This document shows, in pieces, positions 8,405 to 16,924 of a DNA stretch of 33,663 bases. The DNA lies in assembly GCA_002733415.1 (NCBI GenBank), contig NVVR01000033.1, forward strand, positions 1-33,663. Direction: 5' to 3'. Origin of the DNA: Kordia sp. Lineage in GTDB: Bacteria > Bacteroidota > Bacteroidia > Flavobacteriales > Flavobacteriaceae. Position 1 is the first letter of the stretch; every line of letters starts with the position of its first letter. Under the pieces are notes generated by a model. That model was not told the origin of the DNA. It worked only from the letters and a program-made list of their open reading frames with translations, and did no database searches. Made by a program: the position numbers and the translations under genes.

Positions 8405-9178
8405 ATGAAGAAAATCTTCAAAATAATATTAAATACAATACCCAGGCCTATATTAATTAGGCTTAGCTATGTGATTCGTCCAATTTTAGCTTTTTTATTA
8501 AAAGGAAATACGTTCACTGACCCTATAGATGGAAAGAGTTTTAGTGCTTTTCTTCCATATGGTTACGGAAACCAGCGAAATAACGTATTGTCACCATCTA
8601 CACTTTCATTAGAACGCCACAGATTATTATGGCTTTATTTGAAAAATGAAACTGACTTTTTCACTAATACAGAAAGTAAAAAAGTATTACACTTTGCACC
8701 TGAACAATGCTTTTACAAGCGTTTTAGAAATCAAAAAAACATTCTGTACACTACAACTGACTTACTTTCTCCATTAGCAGATGTGAAGGCAGATATTTGT
8801 AACCTCCCATTTGAAGATAATAGTTATGATATTATTTTCTGTAATCATGTTTTAGAACACATCCCTGATGACACTAAAGCAATTCAAGAACTGTATAGAG
8901 TACTAAGACCAAAGGGAATGGCAATACTTCAAATTCCACAAGAATTAGCTCGTGAGACTACATTTGAAGACGATAGCATCACGGATAATGTTGAACGGGC
9001 AAAAATATTTGGTCAATATGATCATGTGCGTATTTACGGTCGTGATTATTTCAATAAATTGAGAAGTATTGGGTTTACAGTAGAAGAGATTGATTACACC
9101 AGTAACATTCCTGAAAATGATGTTGTAATACATTGCTTAGCAAAAGGGGAAATACTTCCTGTATGCATTAAGAAATAA
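8405..9178 (+). CDS. Class I SAM-dependent methyltransferase
   Basis: A 257-residue methyltransferase with the Methyltransf_11 core: strand 1 V-L-H-F-A-P-E (94-100), acidic end of strand 2 (T-T-D, 117-119), A-D-I-C-N-L-P-F-E-D (129-138), Y-D-I-I-F-C-N-H-V-L-E-H-I (141-153) and L-R-P-K-G (167-171). Strand 1 ends in APE instead of the common GxGxG, a variation seen in a subgroup of these enzymes. I place the start at ATG 8405, not at TTG 8402. A hydrophobic stretch near residues 20-33 could touch the membrane. The substrate is unknown. It is the last gene of the probable HAD-map operon. Confidence 0.8.
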   Translation: MKKIFKIILNTIPRPILIRLSYVIRPILAFLLKGNTFTDPIDGKSFSAFLPYGYGNQRNNVLSPSTLSLERHRLLWLYLKNETDFFTNTESKKVLHFAPEQCFYKRFRNQKNILYTTTDLLSPLADVKADICNLPFEDNSYDIIFCNHVLEHIPDDTKAIQELYRVLRPKGMAILQIPQELARETTFEDDSITDNVERAKIFGQYDHVRIYGRDYFNKLRSIGFTVEEIDYTSNIPENDVVIHCLAKGEILPVCIKK

Positions 9179-9305
9179 CTTACTGACTATCCATAAAATA
9201 ACTTTCCGTCTTAAAGTAACATATTTTCGTTTATTTTGAGTTACACAACTTTAAAATTGTTGTTTACAGCAATTTTACCACTAACATTTATAATACCCAA
9301 AAGAA

Positions 9306-9479
9306 ACAACTTATACCAATTAAATTTCAAGGTGCTCATAAGTAAATTGAATTATTTTAGATTTAGTTGAGTTTAAAAATATAAGCATAGCCTTAGTTAC
9401 GGTTATCTTTTTAAGCGACAAATAGATTTAAAAGAAACTATTTAATTGTGCATTTTGAATTTTAATTGGTATAAGTTGT
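9306..9479. mobile_element. MITE-like element with 25-bp terminal inverted repeats
   Basis: The left end at 9306-9330 (ACAACTTATACCAATTAAAT and five more bases) and the right end at 9455-9479 are reverse complements with one mismatch in 25. The 174-bp unit has no open reading frame, which fits a non-autonomous miniature inverted-repeat element. I do not see a convincing target duplication. No transposase with matching ends is in the window. Confidence 0.7.
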
Positions 9480-9562
9480 AAAAGCTACTATCTTTTATGA
9501 AAGTAATATATGGATAGCACTATAAAAATTATTTATTTAGGTTTTCTAATATTAATAATAAT

Positions 9563-9595
9563 AAAAGTCTGTTCCTTTTGGAGCAGGCTTTTTAG
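9563..9595 (+). terminator. Rho-independent terminator
   Basis: AAAGTCTGTTCC, loop TTTT, GGAGCAGGCTTT form a 12-bp stem with three G-U pairs, followed by TTTAGTTTTT. No gene ends just before it, so it may belong to a short transcript or to decayed DNA. Confidence 0.6.
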
Positions 9596-9726
9596 TTTTT
9601 ATTTATAGTGTTAGTTAAATAAAACTTATAAATGATCGGAGTAACTAGAATGATTTCACAAGTTTTTTTGAACAATATTAGAACTTGAATCACAAGTGCG
9701 GGTTAATTTATTAAAAAGGAGTACTA

Positions 9727-9765
9727 AAAGCATACTATAGTAGGTTTTTAGTAGCTGCTTTTTTG
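9727..9765 (+). promoter_or_regulatory. Hairpin overlapping an ATACTATAGTA dyad
   Basis: ATACTATAGTA (9732-9742) and TAGTA (9749-9753) have the same 17-base start-to-start spacing as the operator-like sites at 16771 and 20810. The same bases also form a stem (TACTAAAA with TTTTAGTA) followed by a T-run, so it may be a terminator instead of, or as well as, an operator. It lies about 70 bases upstream of the T9SS cargo gene. Confidence 0.4.
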
Positions 9766-9826
9766 TTTTTTTTATAAGGAATTAAGGTTATTCGCCCCTT
9801 TAATTTAACCTACATATTTTTTTACC

Positions 9827-10696
9827 ATGAAAAGAATTACTTTATTATTTGCAATGCTATTATTTAGCTTTGTATCGTTTTCTCAATCCATTGTCATTGG
9901 TACCAGTGCGGATATTACACCAATTGCCTTTGGACAACCTACAGATTCATATAATCAGTCATTTAAATATCAGATGTTAATTACATCTACAGAACTTAGT
10001 GTTTCGTTAGCTCCTTATACTGAGCTTACTGCTTTAGGATTTTCTATAGCAAGTGATAATGCGGTAGGAAATCTAAATGGATACACTATCAAAATGGGGC
10101 ATACTACTACAACTGAGCTTGCTTCAATTCATGATGCTTCTCCAACTATAGTAGTAAAGAATCCATTTAATTATAATCCAGTTGTAACCGCACCAGGAGT
10201 ATTTGATATGATCACTTTTGATACTAATTTTGTATGGAATGGTGTAGATAATGTACTAGTAGAAATTTGTAAGGACATAAATACTAATGCAGGATTGTAT
10301 CCTTTTGGGCAGGTAAGGGTTAGCCCTACAGCAGCACCTAGTACAAGATATTTTAGAGGAGATGGAATTGCTGCTTGTGGAGAAGATACAAATATATCAG
10401 TAGATGTGGGAAGACCAAATATGCAATTTGCATATACTACATTATCAGTTGATGATCTTTATTTGACTGAAGGGTTTAAATTTTATCCAAATCCTGTAAA
10501 CAATGTACTTAACGTGTCTGCAAAAAATACTATTGAAAAGTTACAGATAGTTAACATGTTAGGACAGGTTATTAAAACTGATTCACCAAACATGAATACA
10601 TACCAATTGGATTTCTCTAGTTTATCAGCGGGTATTTACTTAGTAAAAGTTAGTGTAAACAATATTGAAGGAACTTTTAGAATAGTGAAAAAATAA
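9827..10696 (+). CDS. Secreted protein with T9SS type A sorting domain
   Basis: A 289-residue protein with a signal peptide (residues 1-19, ending FVSFS-Q). The middle part (20-205) is a beta-rich region of unknown function with many Thr, Asn and Pro. The C-terminal domain (about 213-289) is a T9SS type A sorting signal: F-K-F-Y-P-N-P-V-N-N-V-L-N-V, then N-M-L-G-Q-V and L-S-A-G-I-Y-L-V-K-V, ending R-I-V-K-K. It should therefore cross the outer membrane through the gliding/Por machinery and be attached to the cell surface or released. A strong terminator follows. The upstream ATACTATAGTA dyad might link it to the fibre locus. Confidence 0.85.
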   Translation: MKRITLLFAMLLFSFVSFSQSIVIGTSADITPIAFGQPTDSYNQSFKYQMLITSTELSVSLAPYTELTALGFSIASDNAVGNLNGYTIKMGHTTTTELASIHDASPTIVVKNPFNYNPVVTAPGVFDMITFDTNFVWNGVDNVLVEICKDINTNAGLYPFGQVRVSPTAAPSTRYFRGDGIAACGEDTNISVDVGRPNMQFAYTTLSVDDLYLTEGFKFYPNPVNNVLNVSAKNTIEKLQIVNMLGQVIKTDSPNMNTYQLDFSSLSAGIYLVKVSVNNIEGTFRIVKK

Positions 10697-10721
10697 ATGT
10701 TGACTCGTTATTTTTTGTATT

Positions 10722-10752
10722 AATGCCTGTATTTTTAATACAGGCATTTTTT
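10722..10752 (+). terminator. Rho-independent terminator of the T9SS gene
   Basis: AATGCCTGTAT, a short AT loop, ATACAGGCATT and a T8 tail lie 25 bases after the stop codon. This is a textbook terminator. Confidence 0.85.
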
Positions 10753-11176
10753 TTACGTCCCACCCTGAAATAAGTTGGCAAAAATAAACGTATTGTATGG
10801 TTCAATCAAAAGGATTAAGGATATAAAACCGTTAATCTATTTTGACACGACTCAAAACATGAGCTTTTTATTACAATATTAGCTGAATAAAATTATTGAT
10901 GATTGAAACAACTAGAATCAGTTGTAAAACTTCTTCTTTAAAATATTAGGTTTGGATATATAGTTATAAATTATTTTTTTCGAAAGTGTAATAATAAATA
11001 TTGGATTGTTTATACAATATCATCTTGAAATATGCTTATCTGAAATAGATATGTTATAGGAGAAGGTATTGAGTGGTTTAGCTATTTAATCAGGTTGTGA
11101 CAAGAGGTTTACTTATCTTATTTGATTCTAGCGAGATATTTATACACTTTTAGCTGTATACTAATCATAAAAAGTT
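10753..11176. other. Intergenic region, no gene seen
   Basis: About 420 bases of AT-rich DNA. CCCACCCTGAAATAAGTTGG near 10757 resembles an IS end but has no partner. A part at 10867-10955 loosely resembles 9611-9690. No reading frame is supported. Confidence 0.5.
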
Positions 11177-11207
11177 ACTATAGTATTGTAATAGTATTGT
11201 ATATTTT
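11177..11207 (+). promoter_or_regulatory. Operator half-sites and promoter core of the 77-residue gene
   Basis: ACTATAGTATTG (11177-11188) and a second TAGTATTG (11192-11199) form an 11-base direct repeat ending at a -7-like TATATTTT (11200-11207). TAGTATTG is the arm of the dyads at 16771-16797 and 20810-20836. An activator bound here would touch the polymerase; a repressor would block it. Confidence 0.5.
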
Positions 11208-11259
11208 TCGGTTCACCCTAAGTTTTATCGTGATTTGCAGAAAATTAAATCACCTACTT

Positions 11260-11493
11260 ATGAAAAAAGATATTTACATAAATGACAGCGCATATAATGT
11301 AGCGGATGAAGTTTTTTTTAAGTTAGAGTCTGTTCAACAAGAAATGCAGGACTTGGTAAATCAAGACCAATTTAAATCGGAGCGTTATAATATTTTAAGA
11401 ACGCTTTTTGCAAGCTTTTTAAGAGATGAAATAAAAAGAAATAAGATTGTGTCTAATAATATAGAATCTGATTTTCATTACTACACACGTTAA
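11260..11493 (+). CDS. 77-residue protein of unknown function (paralogue of 26443-26676)
   Basis: I start this gene at ATG 11260 (MKKDIYINDSAYNV), because the product then matches the other copy at 26443 in length (77 residues each) and along the whole sequence: K-x-I-Y-I-N-D near the start, E-S-x-Q-x-E-M-Q in the middle, L-F-x-S-F-L-R and D-F-x-Y-Y-T at the end. A longer frame reaching back to 11122 runs through the promoter region and is unlikely. There is no signal peptide or membrane segment; it looks like a small, mainly helical cytoplasmic protein. I do not recognise the family. The two copies bracket the fibre locus, and this one carries the locus's operator arms upstream, so a regulatory or assembly role is possible. 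Confidence 0.75.
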   Translation: MKKDIYINDSAYNVADEVFFKLESVQQEMQDLVNQDQFKSERYNILRTLFASFLRDEIKRNKIVSNNIESDFHYYTR

Positions 11494-11547
11494 TATTTTG
11501 TTTTTTATACTTTTTATTTGAGGTTTAAAGTGTATTAGCTTGAGAGA

Positions 11548-11576
11548 AAAGGTCAGCTTGATAGCTGGCCTTTTTG
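11548..11576 (+). terminator. Terminator of the 77-residue gene
   Basis: AAAGGTCAGCT, loop TGAT, AGCTGGCCTTTTT. Closely related stem sequences occur at 26384-26414 and 28848-28878. Confidence 0.8.
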
Positions 11577-11822
11577 ATTTTGTATGCCAGCATATCCTGT
11601 AAAGAATTGAGATAGAATTGATGATAGCTGTGTAAATAAGAACTGTATAGCTCAGTACTTATCTTTAGTAATTGATGTGTCATGAAGGGGGGGCTTAGCT
11701 ATGTTACTACTGCTAATGATGTTGTTAAACCTTAAAATAGGGGATATGGACTAATGATTAAGTTAATACACTATTTGATATAAAAGAATAACATGTCACT
11801 CTAAAGCTTGATTTATGGGGTA
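11577..11822. other. Intergenic region between the 77-residue gene and the fibre operon end
   Basis: About 250 bases, part of a 416-base stretch without a gene. Apart from the flanking terminators I see nothing in it. Confidence 0.5.
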
Positions 11823-11859
11823 TAAAAAAAAACGCCTCAAAATTAATTAAGACGTTTTT
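11823..11859 (-). terminator. Terminator of the minus-strand fibre operon
   Basis: On the minus strand AAACGTCTTAA and TTTTGAGGCGTTT pair over about 11 bp with G-U pairs and are followed by a T8 run. It is about 50 bases past the stop codon of the last fibre gene. Confidence 0.7.
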
Positions 11860-11909
11860 CCCCCAAACAAAATAGAATACCCGAACATTCTATTTATCGT
11901 TACATGCTT

Positions 11910-13547
11910 TTACTTATTTTTTAATTTGTTAAACATGCTTTTAAGTCTGTTATTCTGTTGTTCTAAAGCATGTATTTCTTTTTCCTGTTCTTGTATCGCT
12001 TTTGTGATGACTGGGATTATTTCACTATAGCTAATTCCTATCCTGCGCATTTCTTCTTTTACCAATACCCCAGGATTTTCTTCATATTCTTTCCATTCAT
12101 GCGTTTGAATAACTTCAGGAATAATTTTTAAGACTTCTTGAGCAATTAAGCCTAATTTATTTTCTTTTTCTTCCTCAGGAACCACAAAGTCGCCTACCTT
12201 TTCCTCTTTCCATTTAAAAGAAACCGTACGTAATTTTAGTATTTCAGCTAAACCATACTCTAAAGGAGTAATATTGGTTTTTAATCTTTTGTCAGAGGTG
12301 TTTATAACTCCATTTGTTGACCATACATCTTTCCATCTGTTAGTTGATGTACCAAGGTCTATGCTATTGTCTGTTATTGGGGCAAAACCATTACTAATAT
12401 GTAGCGTTGAGAATCCTTCATCTAAATATTCAATAGAGCCAATTCCTACATTTTTAGATCCCTCTACATGTAAATTGAATATTGTTGCATCGTCGTCTCC
12501 AATTTTAATATTTCCTTGATGATATATCTGGTCTGCGTCAGTATTACCCGCAGGGAAAGCCCAGTCGTTATCTATACCAACATTTTTCCAAGTAGCAACA
12601 CCATTGGCATCAGAAGTTAAAAGCTTTTCTGGATAGTTATTTCCATCTTTTATTTGTAAGGTAGGGCTAGCGTTTGTGGTGATTTTAATATCATCTAAAA
12701 ATGCAGCATCACTGTAAAAAGTACCATTGCTTATTTTATTGAATTCCCATTTAAACGTATAGGTCCCTGCAATTAATGGTAGGGAAAAGTTTTTCCAAGG
12801 TTTTGCAACTCCAGACCATTGTTCTTTTTCTACACCATCAATTGTAAATGTTAATTTATCCATAGTAAGACAATCGCTGCTTACTGCAAAAGAAATGTTT
12901 CCTCCTGTAGCAGGTATGGTGGTTGTATAGGCTAGCCATGAATTTTGATCTTTTACAATAACATCATTTTTAGATCCTATACTTCCAGAGTTATACTCTC
13001 CAGCAGCACTTGTTGTAATCCACGGAACATCTCCTCCTGAAGTTAAAGTACCTAAAGTATTGCTTTCAAATCCTTCATCAAGCGGTATGTTGGCTAGTGT
13101 AGCTGCCGTAAAATGCAATTTTGCAGTAGGGTTTGCTGTGTTAACTCCTACATTGGCGTTACTACCAACTCGCATAACTTCTGTACTATTGGTACCTAAA
13201 ACAAAATCCTGGGCATCTGTAGTTCCTAATAAATTAGTTGAAGGAGAAGTTCCTACGTTACCTGTCAATTCCCAAGCTTGCCCTCCACCACTGCTAATTG
13301 GAGTCCATACAGTACCGTCATAGTAATAAAAGCCTGGAGTACTATCTAGCTGATATATTAACAATCCTGTTGCCGGACTACTGATGGCGTCACGTTGCGC
13401 TTCAGTCATACGTGGTGTCAAAAAACCTCGGTTAGTATCTGTAATATCAAGTATTGAACTTGGGTCTGGGCTAGTAGTACCGATACCCACCTGGGCAAAG
13501 ATTGGAAACGCGGTAAGTAATATAAATAGGGTGAATAAATTTTTCAT
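11910..13547 (-). CDS. Secreted fibre-like protein with S74 chaperone domain, insert type III (minus arm)
   Basis: A 545-residue protein with signal peptide (1-18) and then the N-terminal fibre segment shared by the family ([25 protein letters not shown]). Residues about 155-290 form a beta-sandwich insert starting E-G-F-E-S-N and ending F-L-D-D-I-K-I, like carbohydrate-binding or jelly-roll modules. The C-terminus is a peptidase S74 intramolecular chaperone: T-S418-D-K-R-L-K423, P-L-x-Y-G-L, V-S-F-K-W-K, L-G-L-I-A-Q-E-V, then a coiled coil. S74 domains trimerise fibres and cut themselves off before the Ser of the Ser-x4-Lys dyad. It is the last gene of its operon, and is most like the gene at 24561, the last of the opposite arm. 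Confidence 0.88.
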   Translation of the reverse strand: MKNLFTLFILLTAFPIFAQVGIGTTSPDPSSILDITDTNRGFLTPRMTEAQRDAISSPATGLLIYQLDSTPGFYYYDGTVWTPISSGGGQAWELTGNVGTSPSTNLLGTTDAQDFVLGTNSTEVMRVGSNANVGVNTANPTAKLHFTAATLANIPLDEGFESNTLGTLTSGGDVPWITTSAAGEYNSGSIGSKNDVIVKDQNSWLAYTTTIPATGGNISFAVSSDCLTMDKLTFTIDGVEKEQWSGVAKPWKNFSLPLIAGTYTFKWEFNKISNGTFYSDAAFLDDIKITTNASPTLQIKDGNNYPEKLLTSDANGVATWKNVGIDNDWAFPAGNTDADQIYHQGNIKIGDDDATIFNLHVEGSKNVGIGSIEYLDEGFSTLHISNGFAPITDNSIDLGTSTNRWKDVWSTNGVINTSDKRLKTNITPLEYGLAEILKLRTVSFKWKEEKVGDFVVPEEEKENKLGLIAQEVLKIIPEVIQTHEWKEYEENPGVLVKEEMRRIGISYSEIIPVITKAIQEQEKEIHALEQQNNRLKSMFNKLKNK

Positions 13548-13568
13548 AATCTTGTATTTTTATATTGA

Positions 13569-13597
13569 ATCCCACCAGTGGGTTTAATTTTTTGAGG
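13569..13597 (-). repeat. Partial leader repeat (third hairpin only)
   Basis: On the minus strand this 29-base segment, CCTC, AAAAAATTAAA, CCCACTGGTGGG, AT, matches the end of copy 2 (7134-7162) at 27 positions. It lies 22 bases before the start codon of the fibre gene at 13547, the same relation to a start codon as the complete copies. The first two hairpins are missing. Confidence 0.6.
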
Positions 13598-13653
13598 CTG
13601 TTGAATGGAAAATTATAGTTCCTATACCAAAATTGTAGTTATTCAAAATGCTT

Positions 13654-15420
13654 TTAGGGGTTTAACGTTTTAATTAAGCGCTCTATTTCTTTATTTTGAG
13701 TTTTAATTTCCTCGATGATGCTTTGGTGTTCTTGGGTTGCTTTAATAACTACCGGAATTATTTCGCTATAACTTACCCCTAAAGAGGCTGTTTTGTTTTT
13801 TACATAGGTGTTTGGCGTTTCTTCACTAGCCATATCCCATTCGTGAGTTTGTACCACTTCAGGCAATACCTTTTGTAATTCCTGAGCGATAAAACCAATT
13901 TTCACTGTTTTTTCATCTTCAGTTAGTACGGTTCTTCCGTATTGTTCTTTTTTCCATTTATAAGAAACTGGGCGAAGTTTTAATAAAGCGCCTAAACCAT
14001 ATTTTAAAGGTGCGATAGCTGTCTTGTCACGTATGTCTGAGGTGTTTAGGGCACCATTTACGGCATACACTTCAAGCCATTTTCTAGAGGAATATCCCAT
14101 ACCTAGATTAGTATCTGTTAAAGGAGAAAAATTATGACTAATTCGAGTCTCAGATTCTATATCAAGTAAATATTCATCTGATCCGATACCAATTTCTGTA
14201 CCTGATGCACGACGATTATCAATATCTAATTGTAAATTAACGGCAGTGCTTATACCAGAAGATCCTATAACTACTTTACCATCATGGTACATAGGGTCGG
14301 CGTTTGTATTACCACTAATAAAATTCCAATCTTCATCAGTACCTATTAATGCCGCAGGATCTGTCCAGCTGGCATTTCCGATAGCATCAGAATAAAGTAC
14401 ATACCCATCGGTTTCATTACCATCTTGAATACGTATTAAAGGAGTAGGAATACCTGCTTTTATTTGTATGTTATCTATACTCAAACCATAACTTTGTCTA
14501 GCTTCAAATCTAAAACGGATAGAATAATTATCTCCAGGATTAGCAATATTTATAATCTGAGAAAAGGTACCTTCGTCACCAAGGGTTAGTGGGCCAAGTA
14601 AGGTAGCTTCTGTACTTGTACTTGTTTCATTATACAAGCTTACTGTAAACTGATCTGTTGAACGATGATTATAACCAAAATCAAAATCAAGGTTGATAGT
14701 ACTGTAGTTAATAGCACCCAGTCCGACAACTAAAGTAGCGTCTTTTTGATGAGTGAAGTTATCATTCCCATTGATAACCGCTCTATTACCTATACAGCCA
14801 TCGCAATCAAAAGAACTAGCAGGTAAAGGTTCTGTTTCTTGAATTTCCCATAAGTTTGGGTTAGTACAAGTAACATTATTATTGTCTATTTGATAAATAT
14901 TTAAAGCTGTGTTGGTTGATACAACCCCACTAGCTGTTGATTGAAAGTCTTGAAAAACGCTATATGCTGATGAATCATCTGCGATAGATAATAGTGCTGT
15001 AGGAGTAGTGGTTTTAATACCGATATTTCCATCAGCTGTAATTCTAAAAGCTTCGGTATTATTGGTGGCAATTACTAAATCTTGAGCATCTGTAGTTCCT
15101 AACATATTTACTACAGGGTTTGTGCCAGAGTTTCCTAGGACATCCCATCCGTTTCCTCCACTTCCAAAGGTAATCCAGCTAAAGCCATTATAATAGTAAA
15201 AATTTGGGTTATTATCTGTTTGATAAATCAACAATCCCGAAGCTGGTGCACTAATTGCGTCACGTTCAGCCTCAGTCATTCTAGGGATTAATACTCCTTT
15301 GGAGCTATGTGTAATGTCTAATGCAGCAGATGCATCTGGTGTTGTGGTTCCGATACCTATTTGAGCTTGTACTTGTGTAGCAGTAAATAGGATGATTAGT
15401 AGGGTATATATACGTTTCAT
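13654..15420 (-). CDS. Secreted fibre-like protein with S74 chaperone domain, insert type II (minus arm)
   Basis: A 588-residue member of the same family: signal peptide (1-19), fibre segment (G-I-G-T-T-T-P-D-A-S-A, L-I-P-R-M-T-E-A-E-R, F-Y-Y-Y-N-G), then an insert (about 150-330) with a Cys-containing strand (F-D-C-D-G-C-I-G-N-R-A) and repeated beta-strands (F-T-V-S-L-Y-N-E, Y-S-I-R-F-R-F). The S74 domain has T-S461-D-I-R-D-K466, leaving a 128-residue C-terminal chaperone. The insert pairs it with the gene at 22794, the second gene of the opposite arm. It starts 5 bases after the preceding fibre gene ends, so it is co-transcribed with it. Confidence 0.88.
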   Translation of the reverse strand: MKRIYTLLIILFTATQVQAQIGIGTTTPDASAALDITHSSKGVLIPRMTEAERDAISAPASGLLIYQTDNNPNFYYYNGFSWITFGSGGNGWDVLGNSGTNPVVNMLGTTDAQDLVIATNNTEAFRITADGNIGIKTTTPTALLSIADDSSAYSVFQDFQSTASGVVSTNTALNIYQIDNNNVTCTNPNLWEIQETEPLPASSFDCDGCIGNRAVINGNDNFTHQKDATLVVGLGAINYSTINLDFDFGYNHRSTDQFTVSLYNETSTSTEATLLGPLTLGDEGTFSQIINIANPGDNYSIRFRFEARQSYGLSIDNIQIKAGIPTPLIRIQDGNETDGYVLYSDAIGNASWTDPAALIGTDEDWNFISGNTNADPMYHDGKVVIGSSGISTAVNLQLDIDNRRASGTEIGIGSDEYLLDIESETRISHNFSPLTDTNLGMGYSSRKWLEVYAVNGALNTSDIRDKTAIAPLKYGLGALLKLRPVSYKWKKEQYGRTVLTEDEKTVKIGFIAQELQKVLPEVVQTHEWDMASEETPNTYVKNKTASLGVSYSEIIPVVIKATQEHQSIIEEIKTQNKEIERLIKTLNP

Positions 15421-15425
15421 AGTTC

Positions 15426-16679
15426 TTATTTTTTTGTAGCTGCTAGCGCTTTAATATTTTGTAACAATGCCTCGTTTTTTTGTTTTAAGGCCAAAAGGCG
15501 TTCGTGTTGCTCTTGCTTTGCCTTTACCAATACAGCTACCATTTCTTCATAATTGATACCCATATATTTATTTTCTTTATGTATAAAAGTATCAGGTTCT
15601 TCTTCGTTTTTAACTCTCCAACCATGAGTATAAACCACCTCAGGTATTATAGTAGCCACTTCTTGCGCTATAAAACCTAGTTTTAATTCTTTTTCAGCCT
15701 CTGGAATGGTAATCCCTCCTTGTTTTTCTTCTATCCAATTAAACGACACAGGTTTTAATTGCATCAGTTCTTTGATGCCATATGGCAAGGTTTTAATATC
15801 TGATTTTAAATTCCCGTCAGAAGTTTGAATACTTCCGTTAAGCGCATATATGGTTTTCCATCTGTTGGCTGAACTACCTAAGAAAAATTGATTAGTTACT
15901 GTTGAAGAAAATTTATGACTGACAAATGTTTGGTTGTTTCCGTCAATAAATCTTTTAGGATTTGTATTACTACCCCCTATAGCAAATGTAGTTCCTGTGG
16001 GGCTACCATTATCTACATCTAAATTATGACTTGTGGTTCCGGTACGTCCAATCACCACATTTCCAGTATGGTATACCATGTCAGTTATTGAGCTACCGCT
16101 TGAAAATAACCAATCTGCATCAGTTACCGCAAAACCAGTAGCATCTGTCCATGAGGCATTACCCTTATGATCTGAAACTAATACGCTATTAGTACCTTCA
16201 TTACCGTCTACAATTCTTAAAACAGGAGCAGTACCTACTATATGTAAGGCCTCTGTAGGGGTAGTGGTTCCAATACCAATCAAACCAGTGCTACTTACAC
16301 GTATTGCTTCACTTCCGTTTGCACCAATAGCCAAACCTTGAGTGTCTGTGGTTCCTACTTTGTTAGTACTAGGTGAGGTTCCTGTATCTCCAAAAAGTGC
16401 CCAGCCGGATCCTCCACTACTAAATGAAGTCCAAATGGTTCCGTTATAATAGTAAAAGGCTTTGATGAGGTCAGTTTGATATACTAATAGTCCAGTAGCT
16501 GGGCTTGCAATAGCAATGCGTTCAGCTGACGTCATACGAGGGATTAATATTCCTTGTGTGTTAGATTTTAATTCTAACATTGCACTTGCATGTGGGGTAG
16601 TTGTTCCTATTCCAACTTGTGCGTTGGATAATGCGGTAATGAGCAGTACTGAAAATAGGCTAATTAGTTTCGCTTTCAT
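15426..16679 (-). CDS. Secreted fibre-like protein with S74 chaperone domain, short type I (minus arm)
   Basis: A 417-residue protein, first gene of the minus-strand operon. I start it at ATG 16677-16679 (MKAKLISLFSVLLITALSNA, a good signal peptide); a longer frame to 16760 would run through the promoter. It has the family fibre segment twice echoed (V-G-I-G-T-T-T-P, then G-I-G-T-T-T-P-T) and no large insert, so it is the shortest form. T-S287-D-G-N-L-K292 is the predicted self-cleavage dyad and is followed by I-A-Q-E-V and a C-terminal coiled coil. Its closest partner in the window is the gene at 21527, first gene of the opposite arm. No T9SS sorting domain is seen, so the export route past the outer membrane is unknown. 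Confidence 0.88.
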   Translation of the reverse strand: MKAKLISLFSVLLITALSNAQVGIGTTTPHASAMLELKSNTQGILIPRMTSAERIAIASPATGLLVYQTDLIKAFYYYNGTIWTSFSSGGSGWALFGDTGTSPSTNKVGTTDTQGLAIGANGSEAIRVSSTGLIGIGTTTPTEALHIVGTAPVLRIVDGNEGTNSVLVSDHKGNASWTDATGFAVTDADWLFSSGSSITDMVYHTGNVVIGRTGTTSHNLDVDNGSPTGTTFAIGGSNTNPKRFIDGNNQTFVSHKFSSTVTNQFFLGSSANRWKTIYALNGSIQTSDGNLKSDIKTLPYGIKELMQLKPVSFNWIEEKQGGITIPEAEKELKLGFIAQEVATIIPEVVYTHGWRVKNEEEPDTFIHKENKYMGINYEEMVAVLVKAKQEQHERLLALKQKNEALLQNIKALAATKK

Positions 16680-16721
16680 AAATTTTGCTTTTGGGTTAAC
16701 AAATTTCAATTTTGAGATGTA

Positions 16722-16729
16722 CAAAACTA
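16722..16729 (-). promoter_or_regulatory. Putative -7 element of the minus-strand fibre operon
   Basis: On the minus strand TAGTTTTG matches TAnnTTTG exactly, about 43 bases before the start codon. TTTC 19 nt upstream is a near -33 element. The operator-like dyad at 16771-16797 starts about 40 bases further upstream. Confidence 0.5.
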
Positions 16730-16770
16730 GGAGAGATTTACTATGAAAGAGAAAAAACACAATACTATTT

Positions 16771-16797
16771 CAATACTATAGTACACTTTTAGTATTG
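16771..16797. promoter_or_regulatory. Operator-like dyad CAATACTA / TAGTATTG
   Basis: CAATACTA (16771-16778) and TAGTATTG (16790-16797) are perfect inverted arms separated by 11 nt. A further AATACTA lies at 16761-16767. The same arms with the same spacing occur at 20810-20836. It sits upstream of the first fibre gene of the minus arm, a sensible position for the LuxR-like regulators. Confidence 0.6.
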
Positions 16798-16821
16798 GGG
16801 GTAGATATAAACATTGCCTAT

Positions 16822-16835
16822 AAACACTAGTGTTT
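16822..16835. repeat. Palindrome AAACACTAGTGTTT
   Basis: A perfect 14-bp palindrome between the regulator gene and the fibre operon, with TATAGTATTT following at 16841. It could be a variant operator; no T-run follows, so it is not an obvious terminator. Confidence 0.4.
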
Positions 16836-16924
16836 CGTGTTATAGTATTTATAAAATTGTTCTAATTGGAGTTATAAATTATAAGGTATTCCCTAGGAGA
16901 TATTTTTGGGGACTTTTTTCAAGA

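Larger units (their letters stand above)
9179..9826. other. Intergenic region with MITE, terminators and regulatory dyad
   Basis: About 650 bases without a gene. It holds a MITE-like element (9306-9479), a rho-independent terminator (9563-9595), and a hairpin/operator-like segment (9727-9765) before the T9SS gene. The stretch 9611-9690 resembles 10867-10955 at a low level. Confidence 0.6.

Noticed and set aside
10757..10790. IS3-like element end
   Set aside because: A single short similarity with no partner end, no transposase fragment and no target duplication.
11122..11259. N-terminal extension of the 77-residue protein
   Set aside because: The extension runs through operator arms and the promoter core and is absent in the paralogue at 26443.
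12274..13587. Plus-strand open frames inside the minus-strand fibre genes (and the mirrored ones at 21757-25978)
   Set aside because: They recur at the same places opposite the conserved fibre segment, have low-complexity Val/Pro/Thr-rich products, and lie on the wrong strand of clearly coding sequence.
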